Assembly (NCBI GenBank): GCA_000499405.2
Contig: HG738137.1
Span: 21,042,603-21,106,602 of the forward strand
Length of the DNA: 64,000 nucleotides
Direction: 5' to 3'
From: Onchocerca volvulus
Taxonomy: Eukaryota > Nematoda > Chromadorea > Rhabditida > Onchocercidae
The notes beneath the pieces are model-generated. The model had not been told where the DNA came from. It worked only from the letters and a program-made list of their open reading frames with translations, and ran no database searches. Shown here one piece after another: positions 13,101-26,300 of this stretch; positions within the stretch are counted from its first letter, which is position 1; each line of letters begins with the position of its first letter. The translations under genes and the position numbers were made by a program.

Positions 13101-16065
13101 ATGGGATCAATTGTGAAAGTTTGCGATGAAGACCCCACAGAAATAATATTTATTTATGATTGGCCAGTGCAAGTTCTTCAACCGATCAATGGTTTCAATG
13201 TTTTTGGTGACACTGAAACATTCTGTACCAATTACCGCAGTGCCACTCATGAATGGTTCAAATTTTTTCATATTTTTCTTTTTTAATAATTTTGGCAAAG
13301 CTGCTACTTATAAATGGCATTCAAAATCTCATTTTGACTTGCAACTTTGTGTTGCATTACTCTACTCTATCTATAATTTTGTATTGGCACACTACAGGCA
13401 AGTCTATCAATGATTTTATTTTTGATTCTTTTGTTTTGATTTTTTTTTTCATCCGAGATTACCAAACTTCCTTTCAGGATGGTGCATTTGTATAGGACCA
13501 ACTTTGGTTTACCATCGAGACCTAGGATACATCTGTATTTAGAACAGAGCAGAGTGGCAACAACACATCCATCTCCTAAGGAATGCAAATTTTCGTTTAG
13601 ACTGCTCGAGGATAGTAATTACCGTGGTTTGTTTCACTGCATACTAAATTTTTGAGACAAATTTTGTTGTATGAATTTCCTACTTTTTTATTTCTGCCTT
13701 ATTTTAATGAAATTGAGAATAAGTAGTAGTTCTCCTGGACTAAAAATTGGTAATTTCAATATTTTGTCAGCAAAATTTGATGATAAGATTGGCATTACAT
13801 TAACTCATGTGGACGGGTAAGCAGCTGCTGCAGTTATATATTGATTTGTTACAGGGACGAAAAAAAATTGATCAAGGATCTCGTGTCTTTAGTGATCTTA
13901 ATTTCTAACTAAATCCAAACTTAAATTTTTAGACATTTGAAAATTCAAATAATTATTAAGAATATTACTTCATGGACTCACAAAAAACTGCGTTTTAAAA
14001 GATAAAAAGTATGGCAAAAAAATGTCTGAAAAAGTGAGCTGTACGCAAAGGGCAACTCGATCAATAAAATAGCATTTAAAATTTGATTTTCCCAGCTGCT
14101 TTATTCTAACTACATTTTCCCGTAGCCAATATAATCGCTGCTCGTTCCGTGACGACATTTTCATCAATGGACAGCTTCCGAGTGCCTAGAGATTCACCGT
14201 TTGTGGATTCATTGACACAGTGTTTCACGGATCAATCTAATAGTGGTATCTGATATATCCGTTACTAAAAATTTTAAGAGGATTAGTTCCTTCGAAATAA
14301 GCAATTCCATCATTGATGCTAATAGGCTACTTAGATCAGTTTAATTTGCAAACTGATCTAATATACCATATTTCAGGAAAAACGATCATGATTACAATTG
14401 ACCTTTTGTTTAGTGCAGAATCCTTTAACTTTGGTTTTAATAGTTGGATGAGTACGGTTCCAGCACCGCCTGCTAATACTACGGACGATTTTCGATTCAA
14501 AGTTCTCAACAGTGAGGACGCGTAAGTTATTGTCATTTTTATGCTAAATATTGATAAAAAGATATTATTAATAGACCGAATGATACCATTTCTCGATTCT
14601 AATAAATGAATTATTACATGTGCAGTCAGTACCAACTGATGTCTAAGTAGAATCGGTAACGAATGTGAAATGATAATGTTTAGAAATATTAAGACACCTT
14701 TTGTTAAAAAAAAAAAAGTGCATGGTAAGGTAGAAATGAAATTCTGCCTTTTTTAAGTAAAGCTTTCAATTCACTCTGAAATCTCGACTTAATGATATAT
14801 TATTTGTAGCGATTTTACCATACATTGTCGGGATGGTGATCTTAAAATATCTAAAAGTGCGTTATTCTTAAGTTCTGATTATTTTCGTTTTCTATTCACT
14901 GCAAATGATGAAGGATTAATGTCTAAAGAACAGTCAGTACCCGATTACAATCTGGAATCCGTTCGCAAGGTGTTCTTAACATTAAAAGAAAAAAAAGCTA
15001 CAAAAAAATGAAGACTAGAAATTATGTTTCACACAAAAAAATTTTCTCCATTCGTTCACAAATCTACATGCTTTTTTCGAATTGTTGGAAATCAAGGGAA
15101 AAATATTTTTACGATAAGGTATGGGTAATTCCATGAAAAAAAAAAACTTGCTCATTTTTAGATATTAGTGTTTATGATTACGGGTACTTTTGAAATACCA
15201 ACTAATTTGACACCGGAATTGAGTAGAGAGCTAATTGATATAGCAATGCATTTCAAACCTCTGAATCGTGATGCGCTCAGAAATACTATTCATCGTGCTC
15301 TTTGTAAATTGCTATTGCAGGTGGGATATTTTATTCTCTCACCTAGGAAATTTTGTTCTTCAATACTGGAAAACTCTGATAACATCGGTTATTTAAATAA
15401 TTTCCAATGAAATGGAACTCTAGTAGCTTAACAGAAGTTTAAAAAGAAGTCAAACTTTAATGGAGAAGTAAAGAATGGAATGGTATTATGAGTACTGGTT
15501 CAGATAGTTTCAGGATTTTTCAGTCCTGGATAAGATTGTTCATTTCCTTGTGTTTGCACACGAAATGAATCTATCACAGTTGAAAGTAATGTGTATGTCG
15601 ATTATCGTTTATGAACATTACAGACGGTTCAAACAGGAGTATAATGAGGAAGTAATACTTTCTATATTTGTTGAAATAATGAGTGAAAAGATGCTTTATG
15701 CTAAGAACAAGAAATGGTTAACTGTTGGTTCATGTTTTTAATTTAAAGCATTTATTAGTACGTTTTTCAGTTCACCAGTAACTTTCGTTTTGTTTTTAAT
15801 CAAGTTAAACTGATGATTCTTGAAAGATGCCTTAAATAGAAGTTTATATTTTTTGCAGTCACCGAATGCAGTTCGCCGAGAACTTCATGAGCGTTTACGT
15901 CGTAGTGGTTTCCTTTTGACTGTCTCCCCGTTATCACGAATTGATTCAATTCGACGACAATCTCTCAAATGTCGACGAATTTTTCGATATGGAATGAAAT
16001 CAAAAATAAATTCAATCGATGTGCCTAGAAATTCGAGTGATACGATGTGGAATGATGTGGATTAA
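13101..16065 (+). CDS. BTB/POZ protein with MATH-like N-terminus (SPOP/BATH-type)
   Basis: Probable Cullin-3 ubiquitin ligase substrate adaptor. Nine phase-consistent exons: 13101-13255, 13478-13626, 13771-13816, 14126-14181, 14419-14521, 14810-14969, 15162-15320, 15514-15651 and 15859-16065; 390 residues, close to SPOP's 374. The N-terminal half reads like a divergent MATH fold: HEWMVHLY, RPRIHLYLEQ, ECKFSFRLL, FGFNSWMS and a following DDFRFKV strand. The BTB domain begins near DFTIHCRDGDLKISKSALFL with SSDYFRFLF, the usual substrate-dimer core. A BACK-like helical part follows (FAHEMNLSQLKVMC). The C-terminus is basic and Ser/Arg-rich (RRQSLKCRRIFR), which could act as a nuclear signal. Exon 1 may not be the true first exon. 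BTB assignment is firm; the MATH call and any one-to-one orthology are inference. Confidence 0.75.
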
Positions 16066-17216
16066 TGTTATCTCTTTTATTTCATTTTTAAACGCTGTTC
16101 TTAAAGCATGTAAAAGTTATTATTAAAATCGTTTTTCTATAATAAATTAGAAGAGATTTGATAAAATCAAAAGTGAATGATGAGTGATAAGGAAATTAGT
16201 TTTTAGTGGAATACTCATGACTGACCCTGCATTATTGATTTTATTGATCTGATATTATACTTCTCTATTATATATGGTAGATTAGTAAGGAGGACAAAAA
16301 GATAAAGATAGAATTTTGTGAACTAAAGAGCTTAAAATAAATTTTTGAAACTCTTTTGTATTATATAGGACAATAAGTTGTCAAGGAATCTTCGAAAAAA
16401 TTTTTTTCAAAGGATCTCCGTCATCCATTAGGCCCTCTCTTTGCACTTTATGAAGTCATCACGTCATAAGATACAAGTGGAGTTTAATATGTATGAGTGC
16501 AGAAAGAAAATTAAAGAAATAATACAATGGAAAGAATATTTTAAGAAGGTAAGAAAATGGATGAAAAAGTAAAAAATTAGAAAAAAAAATGAATCCATGA
16601 CAAACGATAAGATGCCTGGAATGTGGAAAAAGAAAAAAAAAAGATTAAATCGAGAAAAGGATTTATGAAATATTTGAGAAAAGAAGGACAGTGTCAAAGA
16701 TGTCTTGAAAATAGAGTGTAAATATTAAGTTTTGTAATTCGGGAATATTAACGTCCATCGCTTTCTACAACATTATTGATCTTACTCATAATTCTCTTGA
16801 GATCGTGTGATTACATTCTAAACATATTTGAGATTTCTGACATGACACTGAATTTTTTGTTCATATAAATGGATACTTATTTCAAAATATTGTGATCATT
16901 TCAAAGTTTAATGCAGTGATTAGGAATATTAAACTCACTGAAAATTTTGAGAATTAATTATGTCAAATGCATATAAATAATTTGGTTCTAGCAGGGCAAA
17001 TTGATAGTGAAGTTTTCATTCAGAAATCTGAAGATAGTATGCAGATTTCAGTTTGAGCTTTGTTCTTAATTTGGTACCTAACCTAACTTTATTCGCAAGA
17101 ATAACTTAGATCTCCGGAAACTGTGAGATTTGAAATTTTTAGAGCAATTTGTAGGGGGAATTTAAGATTTGTTCAAAAACATCCGAAAGAGATAAAAAAA
17201 GAAACAGAAGTAGATG
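16066..17216. other. AT/purine-rich noncoding stretch
   Basis: 3' flank of the BTB gene. The 16500-16690 part is strongly purine-rich on the plus strand, which produces a low-complexity F-rich open frame on the minus strand. No gene supported. Confidence 0.4.
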
Positions 17217-17689
17217 TTATTTTGTTGTACTCGATATGATATGATCAGCGAATAGTACCTTCTGGAAGGATTTGGGGTCGATAAGTTCATCCCATTCTCT
17301 ATTTCTACATTGTTCCCGAATCCATCGTTCCACTCTCTGTTCCTTTCTTTTATCATGTTCCCAATTTCGATTTCGGTGCCAGGTTGCGCATAGCAAAGTA
17401 CATTTTTGGCGCATTTTTGATTTCACAACATACCACTATTAGTACTATTACTACACCACAACAGTGCAGTGTGTTTTTGTTATCTTTTCTTTTTCCATTT
17501 CATATTTTCTAGTAGTTCGATTACTTCAGAATCTAAAAAATTATCTCCTTCACTCATCGCCTTTTTTGAGACTTTTCTTTCATTTTTTTTTTTTTCTTCC
17601 TTTACACACAAATGCAATAGGATTGTGAAGCTATTTTGAGTTCCATACTTCCCGACCGAAGATATTACATCAACAAAGTCTAGAAGCAT
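17217..17689 (-). CDS. Possible small coding exons, unrecognised
   Basis: Two minus-strand open stretches have protein-like composition. 17689-17480 encodes 69 residues starting MLLDFVDVISSVGKYG and containing MSEGDNFLDSEVIELLE. 17414-17217 starts at an ATG and contains EQRVERWIREQCRNREW and FQKVLFADHII before a stop. I found no donor/acceptor pair joining them in frame, so they may be two short genes, one gene with an exon I missed, or chance. No family recognised. Confidence 0.25.
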
Positions 17690-18378
17690 TTAAAAGGTAG
17701 TTGTTTAATGGATGCTCATCCATATTCTTGAAGTCTGCTAACTCTCTTCCCTCCATCTATTCTCGCTATTATTCTTGACATTGTTAAGTAGTCCATTGGG
17801 TTTTTTTTTTTTTTTTTTTTTGTAACAATATCATTCAGTACAGTCAACTATGGGAAAAAAGTTCATTGGGTCGAGTTCTGATCCGATTAATAGATCGGAA
17901 TAGAATACTTTATCAATATTAAGAGAATTCGGTGATTAAATTCGATGAATTCGATGCTTCCAGTGTTATCTTTAGATGGAATCAATTGAAGTTTCATCCA
18001 AATTCTGAATTTTTAATTCATAAGAATGCCAGCCAAAATAGGCACAGATAAAACTTTTTTTTTTGTTTTGAATTTTGACTAAAATGCGTGAAACGCAATT
18101 GCGCTTGGTATCGATCTAAAAATAATGTTGAAAATTACATCGAACTTTTATTCATATAACGTTGCATTTGAGGATAATTTGGTGAATCTTCCCAACAACT
18201 TGTAGAACAGGTAACTACGCACCTTATGTAAAAATAAAAAAAAAAGTGAAGACGAAATCATTGTTCACGTAGCTCTTAAATTTTTAGGTTTCTTTGACCT
18301 ATTAATTGATTTCTTAACTTAGCTATCTTTTCTGATTTCTTCTCTACATGTGATTGTCTTTCTTGCATTATACGTCAG

Positions 18379-18900
18379 CAATTTATTGCGAATTTTCATG
18401 AATCGCCAGAACTATGAGAATTTAATGGAAGTGATCCTCATGGCATCCAATTCTTATTCAGAAGTAAGAGGAAAGTTTTTGGATGAAAAAAAAAATGATC
18501 TTATTTTGACTTTCTAAGTGCTTCAAAATCTGCAAACGATGCTCTCAGAAATTGATCTTAACAAATTGAATTTATTTAAAAATCTCGAATCGTGCAAAGC
18601 TTCAAAAAAGAATCAGGACTTGGATTTATCTAACTTTAATGCAGCACTAATTGTATATGGTCCCGACTTCTGGGGGTCTCATTTTTATTTTGTGTTCTTT
18701 GATGAATGTCCTATTTATCGTTGCGAATCTATGGTAAATTTCGTGATATTTCAATATATTAAAATACGAAAAAGATAGCGTTCTAAATTATATTTTTCTT
18801 AATCAAAGTAGTAGTCAACATTATTGATGAAACGGCTTATCAATGGACGCATCGTCAAAGAATTTATGTAAGCTCAGTGCTGGCATCATTTTTGTACAGA
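18379..18900 (+). pseudogene. Exon-like remnants, phase-incompatible
   Basis: Three plus-strand stretches look coding: 18379-18463 (LLRIFMNRQNYENLMEVI, after GTCAG and before GTAAGA), 18518-18732 (NFNAALIVYGPDFWGSH and FVFFDECPIYRCES, before GTAAAT) and about 18810-18868 (VVNIIDETAYQWTHRQRIY, before GTAAGC). Their intron phases do not join: phase 0 meets phase 1 at both junctions. This suggests a decayed gene, a missed exon or sequence errors. I do not recognise the family. Confidence 0.3.
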
Positions 18901-21900
18901 AATGTATAATTAATTTCTCATTCCATTTTAATTTAATTACTTCATTTCAAATTTATTATTTATTGGCTAAGGGAGGACATGTGAAAATTTTAATAAATTT
19001 AACTTAATAATTATGCATGAGTATTTATGGACAAATGCAATTCATGACACGATCATTGATATTACTCCAAACATGATTAATTGTCAAAAATTAAATTGTT
19101 TTATCATGCTATCTGATTTTCTGTCTTTGATGCATTGCTGGTCGGCTATTGCATTGATAAGTATAAGAACTAAAAAAAATGCTGAGATTTCCAATTCGTT
19201 CAAAAATATATTTGGTAGGAATTTTGTTTAAAAGTATGTAATTACTTTTTTATATGCATATTTATCTTTGAAATTCAGTATAGACTACCAAACCAATCGC
19301 TTAAGTATCAAATGATCGTTTCGAATTCTTTTTCAATTGGTTTAGCATTTTAGAACTGTAAAAGGGGATTCTTTCCATTTAATTGATATATCAAATAATT
19401 TTTTTCTCAACTTTATTTTCACTTCCATACCAAATTACAGAGATAAATTAGAAATTATTTTATCTGTGATATTCATCCAAAATGGGTCACGATGGTTTTT
19501 TTTTTGACGGAATGCTTTCAGCCACAAGCAAATTTGAGTGGAATTCTCGCAAGTGCTAATGGATCTAACATGCTATTTCTTAATTTGCGCAATATCACAA
19601 TGCAAAATGTATAATAAAAGTGGCACAAAGTTATGCGGTTTTGTCGAATTGCAGAAATAGATTAATATGATATATCTTTTCTGTCATTATGACAATTCAT
19701 TTTTTATCATTTAAATATTCCTTGATAGGTTCGCATTTCGCTACTTTTTTCATTTCATTTTTATTTTTTTTCTTTTTTTTTTCTTTTTTTGGGAGGGGGG
19801 CTAAAATCTGATTATTTAGGTTTTTAATGATAAACAGGCCATCATCTTTGTTTTTTGAAATATGACGAAAGTATTCGCAGTGATATGAATAATTTAGCTA
19901 TAGTTGTATCGCAATAACATTATCAAATATATTGTAGAATTTATTTAATTTTTTCTTTTCCACTGGAAAGGAAAAGTATTTCAAGTTTTAGATTTTTTCG
20001 AATTGATATTTTTCTGCATACATGTATTTTTTTCCAACTGACAGCAAAATGTCAAGTTTTCATCCACTGGAATAATTAAAGCCACAACAGTGGCAACATA
20101 CCTTGTTATGGAATTACTTCTGCCATAGCTGACACTTTCGAACTGAAATATGAACATGTGCATATTCAGTTAAATCAACTAAAATTTCAAAATAATCAGC
20201 CTCTCATCTACCCATTAATTTAATAATGATATAATCACTAATCGCATTAGTTTAATCATTAATTGTATCAATTTAACAGTAAGATTATGATTAATCTAAT
20301 CTCTTTCCATTTGCTATTCACTCCAGGAAGAACCGAATTAACAAATTTTTCTTTAAATTTGTAGAAAAAGATTTTAAGTTAACGTCTGCGTAGACAATCA
20401 ATGTCATCGAATGCTTGGGGCTAATAAATTTCAAGCTTTTTTGAGGGATTAAGAGTCTGGAATTGATTTAATGCTCAACTGGGGCATATTTTTTTGTGAA
20501 TTGAAGTTAGTTTGTAGATAACAAAAATATTTTTAAAGAAGAAATAACTGCGATTAACATTTTGCAACAATTTAATTCATTCAAAATACATTATTAGGAA
20601 TTAAAAGATGACTTTCTTTTGATTTCAACTATGTATAAGATGACAACTGTTGTTTTTTTTTCTCGAAATACTCTGTTTTCTAAACATCTGGTCTCGAAAA
20701 AACTGCTCATATTTATATTCTTCACAAAGTTTTGCGACAAAATTGAATCAAATCATACGAGAAAATGCAGAAATAGATTGAAACAATGGAAAAAGTTACT
20801 TGAAAAGAAAATTATTTATGTAAGATAAAAATTATATGTGATTATTAATGGAAATGGAACAAGTCTCTATTGGTTGAATATAGTTAGAAATAGCTAAATT
20901 GCTTCCTGAACTACAGACGATTTGGAAAAAATTAAAAAACTCAAAACAATTCCAATTTCTTTAAATCTATTAGCAGTAGCGATTCTGCAGCAACAATTTC
21001 TAACATTTTCAAATAATGCACGAATTAAAAAATATTATTGTAACTAGACTATAATGATGTTGCAAGTTTTCAGAAGAATCATACACTCTCTCTATTGATG
21101 GATATAAATTAGTTGGGGATTTTGAAATACGTCAAGTTTGTGGGAACTATATATGTCTGTTTATCAGTGTGTAACTATAGAAAAGTTTAAATGAATAGCG
21201 AAGAGTACCATATATTGGGATTCAATACCAGAAATGTTTGGATCATCCTCCAACACATCAATGAATTTAACAAGCAACAGAACTAAATTGTTAGAATTTC
21301 TTTGCTTTGTCAGTCACTTTCTTTTTTGAAAGAAAATGATGCATTGGATAATCCAAATAATTCAATTTGTTTCGGTTCTTCGCACTCGGCGGAAATAATA
21401 CATTGCATAAAGTAGACTAATTGATGAACTGAAAACATCAGATTCAAAAAATGCTTTGAAGATTTTTTGAATTAATGAATATATGTATATATATCACAAG
21501 AAATACTGTACATCAATTCAGTTGCCTTGCTTAGTGATATGCGATAGTTCTTTTTTTAAATATTTGAAAATCAAGTTATTTTTTGCTCTGTAACATCAGT
21601 ACATCAATTTAAGTAATAGCACTATTACGACTGAAAAGAATTGCAGCCCTTTCATCCATTTCATTTTTAAATTTGCTTCTTTTGAATTTTAAATCATTTA
21701 TTGGAAGACTGTTGATCAGAGATTGCTTGCCTTTGAATTTGATATTTTTGAAAAATAACTTGAAAATCAGTGCATTAAGTCCTTTTTCTGTAATCCGAAC
21801 TTGAGTAAATAACATCATTTCTATTGATTGTATCATCACTAGACAGAAAAGGACAGGAAAGCATTTTAGAAAATCAAAGCAAAGCATAATTTGCAACTCT

Positions 21901-23317
21901 ATAAACCAATAGTGTAAATTATCAATACCATAACTTATTCCAGTAAGTACTTGCAGTTCATGAAATAGGATAAAAAAAAGTTTGACAGTGAGATGACTGA
22001 CATTGGAAGTTGTCTTGATAATAATCGATTTCGCATGGCTCGAGATGATATTGTCTTCAAATTGTTCTAAAATATCAATAGAAATTTTGTTCAGAGGAAT
22101 CTGTTTGAATTAGAGTTGAAAATATTCACGCTAAGATGCGATGTATATTTTGCTGTTATTCATTTCCATATCATCATTCTCCAATTGAGAAGAATTGAAA
22201 AATATTCAATTTGGCTTAAACAGTTATTTTCTTCTCCATTATACACTTAAATCAAAAAAGGGAGCGATAGAATGCGGCTCTCTTTTTACATACATTCATC
22301 AATCAAATTCTTTCAGATAGTTAGTTGGTATTTCAGATTTTGTCCTCCATATAGTTTATTTGCAAATATTTGATTTCTTCGTTCAAGCTTTATTCAGCAA
22401 ATGAAAAAATCATATTCCAATATAAGAAAATTATAATTTAAATTTTTATAAAAAAGTCTCCGAAAAAAAATTTTTTTTAAACAGCACACGGCATAATTCT
22501 GATATCTTAAAATGTTTGGGATTTCGAAAAAGTTTAAATTTCTAACAAAAGACATTTGAAAAATTTTTCAAAAAAGAACTTAATTATTTCACACAAAAAG
22601 TTGTATATTTTAGAACATATTGCTGTCTTCAGTGTCCAGTGATATGTGTCGCCATCGTTTCAGTATGTCAGTCTTACTCATCGAAATCATTTGAGGTATT
22701 TTATTTTTAATTGGCCATCAAAAATAGCCGAATTTAGGAGATAGTTTATATTATAAGCATAATATAAATAAAAAAGATACCGAGGAAAGCGGAGGAAGAA
22801 GTTTTATCTTTTCCTCAGTAAAGGGCTACAAGAATTAAATTTAAAGTATTGTGGCTGAATGTATTCTTAGACATTTTAATATTTTCTGGTCTTATTGGCT
22901 TGGATCATTTTTATGAAAAAGAATTATTTGACATGTAATAAGGGAATTGAATTTTCAGCCCAAGAATATATACATACATGATATTAATGCATTTCAATGA
23001 ATATTTTTTTAAAATCTGAACATAAACGATAAGTTTATCAAATGAAATTGACATGTGACAAAGCTCAGTACTTTAGCAGCAATGGTCAGATAACGAAATA
23101 TGACTTCGCCTACATAATAATTTCAGCAACTGCACAATTACTACAATAACATCATTCCGATTGTTAATATTTTTCAAGATCCGTTATTATTTAAAGTTAA
23201 AACTATTAATAATATCATCTAGTTAACGCAAGAATAATTGTTAAGTTTATTTTTTTCTCTTTCGCAGGAATTTCATGAAATCACAATAAGATCGATGTGG
23301 AACCGAATAATGTTCAT
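18901..23317. other. Gene-poor AT-rich stretch
   Basis: No exon chain recognised on either strand. Short open frames (for example 20619-20828 plus, 21609-21896 minus) have no splice context or family resemblance. There is a poly-pyrimidine run near 19740-19790. Confidence 0.4.
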
Positions 23318-23517
23318 CTAGATAAATGAAAATGTAAATGTTTGTTGTTCATTTGCACACAACGTTTCAATTTCTTCATCGATTGATTTGAAATTTCCAG
23401 ATAACTTTGCTTTCGAATAGGCGCATGTTTTTATATAGATAAGGTGCGTGTTTAAGAACTTTCGGAGATTTAAGATTTTGAACAAACGAGCATGCACATT
23501 TTTATTTATATAGACTA
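23318..23517. repeat. Fold-back repeat family, copy 3 (near-complete, about 200 bp)
   Basis: The left end TAGATAAATGAAAATGTAAA continues to TGTTTGTTGTTC. The right end is its imperfect inverse (GAACAAACGAGCATG..TTTTTATTTATATAGACTA), giving terminal inverted repeats of about 32 bases. The interior has ATTGATTTGAAATTTCC and GAATAGGCGCATG, shared with copy 1. This is the architecture of a MITE or fold-back DNA element with no coding capacity. Confidence 0.65.
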
Positions 23518-25250
23518 GCTGGATTCGGCCATATACATCTTTCTAACCTTGAAATTAAAATTTATTGTTTGCTTAACTCAAAGCATTATTTCATTAAAAA
23601 TAGAAAAATTTCTTATACATTGTTTCCGAGTATTTTTAAATTAAATAGTACTGGAAGAAAGAGTCTAATGATTTTCTTTTATTAAACTTTATCTTCTCAG
23701 TTTTTGCATAATTCTTGTATTAGTTTATGAAATATGGACTTCATTCATCTTTTATTTCACATTTTAAACTTTTCAGATTGAAATTTTCATCAGAATCTTT
23801 CACAAAAACATATTTATGAAAATATGAAAGAGTCAAGAACATTGGCAAAGGTGCATTACTTGATAATTACTAAATATTTTGTAATTATGTAGGCAAAGCA
23901 GAATATCGTTTCGAGAAACCGATATAATTCAAAACAAAAAAAAAAAAAAAAAGAAAAGAGAAATGATAGACTTTATAAATCAAAAGCGAAAGAATGTTTC
24001 GTTTTACGTCATATTTTCTCTATCTATATGAATTTATCAAATGAAGAGAAATGTAACGATCAGAAGTCAAAAAAAAGTTCTGGAATGAATTTGAAATGAA
24101 ACCGTTATAAAATAGAAAACTATTAGGCTACTTTTAAATTATTAAATAAATTGCTAAATTGTTATACAACATATCTATGATCGCAAATGATTTGCTCATT
24201 GGTGCTGCATCATTTAAAAACTAACTCAGTTTGAGGTTGTTCTTGGCTCGAATGCATTAATTCAACAAGATGCAAATCAGTTTGAATTGCGAGATGGCTT
24301 GTGAAAGCATGATAGTAGCTTTTTCCTGATGATCGATAGACAACAATGATAGTTGTCATTTGTCATCCTTTTTTTGACGATTTCTTTCTCATTGAGACAG
24401 AATGCCTGATACGTATCAATTGAGAATGAATGTAATGATCTTAAGTCAAACGTTCACAAATTGCTCTGACGAATATTTTTGTACATTTGAGTCAAGATGC
24501 ATTCTTCTTGCAGATACAGTGTAAACAAAGAGATTCAGAACATTTTGCAAAGATGAACTATGAAATTATGGTAATGCTTTATAGAAATCAGATTTTGGAC
24601 AATTTTCGATCGTTAAAAGTATCTCAAATGGCATATAATACTAATATGATGTACAGTATGACAATATATCATTCAAGATTTCTCGGATAATTCACTATTT
24701 TTCTTTGGGATATTAGTGTTCGATGAGGATACATAACTCCCTTTATAGGTATCGCTTCTCACAAAAAACTTAGATTTCACTATTACTGCGAACTATAAAA
24801 TTCAGCTGATATAAAACATTTTGCCTTACAAGCATTAAACGGCATTAACAGAGATGATTGCAAGCAATACTATTTCGATAATTATTAACACAATTTGGCT
24901 CATATGATTACTTTAGATCAAGAATATAACAAATATGGCCATAGCCAAATGACATCTTTTTGGCTCACTTCTTGTTTTATTACGATATTGGATCAGTCGA
25001 AATATCACATTTTCTGAATGCTCTTCTTAGCTGCCAGATTAGATATAGTAATCGAGGGTTTTGGAATATGATACTTACTAAAGACTGACATCTGTAAATC
25101 GTAGATCAATTTGTTGTTCGTTAAAATTTCAGATTTAGAAGTATTTGGGGCATTGATAATAGAAATAAAGCTGAAAGAATAAGATGAGAGGAAAAGAGTA
25201 AACATCAAGATGCGAATCTTATGATCGTAGCTCAAGAGAACTGGAAAGAA
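23518..25250. other. Gene-poor stretch with one weak exon candidate
   Basis: At 24516-24570 a short stretch follows a good acceptor (TTCTTCTTGCAG) and ends at ATG|GTAATG, encoding IQCKQRDSEHFAKMN. It is isolated and unrecognised. Nothing else was seen. Confidence 0.25.
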
Positions 25251-26122
25251 GTGGAGATCAGTCTCGGGATGGTTGATGATGTGCAGGATTTATGACATTG
25301 CAGGAATCAGTCCGGTCCCTGGACTTGCAGAGTCCGTCTGCTGCACGTGATTATGCAAGAAAGCTGCAATCAGTGGTAGAGTTCAGAGCAGTAGCAATAC
25401 ACAGAAGTGCTAAATGGACCGAGTATGATTGACATCTATCTAGACTAGACGGACGATGGAACGAACGGCTAGCAAACTGGAAAGTTCAATTTTGAATCAA
25501 ACATTAGGCGATGGCTGTTTCATCTTCTCTTCCACCAACATATAGATGCATGTCGGGAGTGCAAAAAGTGCATGCAAAGAATGTGTACTTCATAGGAGAA
25601 CGAAGCAGATAGCACTTGAACGAAAAAATTTCTGCACAAGTCTATGTGTGTTTTTCGTCTGCGAGCCATCCGATTCCGTGTGGCCCCCCGGCACTATGAA
25701 GTCTGGGGGGCCGCCATCCCTATCCATTCATCCATTCATCCATCCACTTACTTTCTCTCTTTGCTGTAAACAAACGTTGTATAAAAAAAGTGTACAAGCA
25801 ATTCCTATCTCCCAAGGGTTTGTGTGCACAGTGACAGCATCCATTCAGCCAATACTTCCTACCATCTCTGTGTATGCTGACTGCAAGATTGAGAGTAATT
25901 GGAGAGAATGTGTCGCGATTGAGAAAGAGAGAGAAAGCAGGGAGGCAATTGAGGAGGACGGCACTTATCAGCGCGCCACCGTAGTTTTTATGCATGCACT
26001 GGAGCTCGTATTCTTCGCGTTGAGTGTCGCGGCTATATAAATGCGTTTGAAATAGCAAGAGAATGCAAATGCAATGAGTGCATCGTTCATAACTGTGTTT
26101 CCTCCACTTGCTATGGACATGC

Positions 26123-26159
<37 letters not shown>

Positions 26160-26300
26160 GTACACATGCAGGCGAATGTATGTTGAAGTGATGAGCTAAG
26201 CGAATTGGTTCATTTACTTCTTCCTGAAACGATGAGATGAGACGTTCGAAGGAAATGCTTCGGACAAGACTTGAGGACGTCTTATCATTCATCTCATTAT
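25251..26300 (+). promoter_or_regulatory. GC-elevated island with a TATA-like box and microsatellites
   Basis: GC is clearly higher than in the rest of the window. A G/C hairpin (GGCCCCCC at 25682 with GGGGGGCC at 25705) and CATC/ATTC repeats (25720-25746) are followed by a TATA-like element CTATATAAATG at about 26033, then an octamer-like ATGCAAATG at about 26062. A CGCA tetranucleotide array spans about 26123-26158. Long open frames run on both strands here, as expected from composition. It could be a promoter for an unannotated plus-strand transcript, but no such gene is identified. Confidence 0.3.
26123..26158. repeat. CGCA tetranucleotide microsatellite
   Basis: About nine tandem CGCA/ACGC units in an otherwise non-repetitive GC-rich island. 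On the minus strand it reads as an Ala-Cys-Val-Arg repeat, which is a translation artefact. Confidence 0.95.

Noticed and set aside
24220..24245. Partial SL1-like string (AACTCAGTTTGAGG)
   Set aside because: Only the 3' half resembles the leader and it is misaligned by one base; consistent with chance.
25546..26292. Long overlapping open frames: 164 codons on plus (25546-26040) and 190 codons on minus (25720-26292)
   Set aside because: Both strands are open because the island is GC-raised and repetitive. The translations are low complexity (CGCA array, CATC repeats) and match no family I know.
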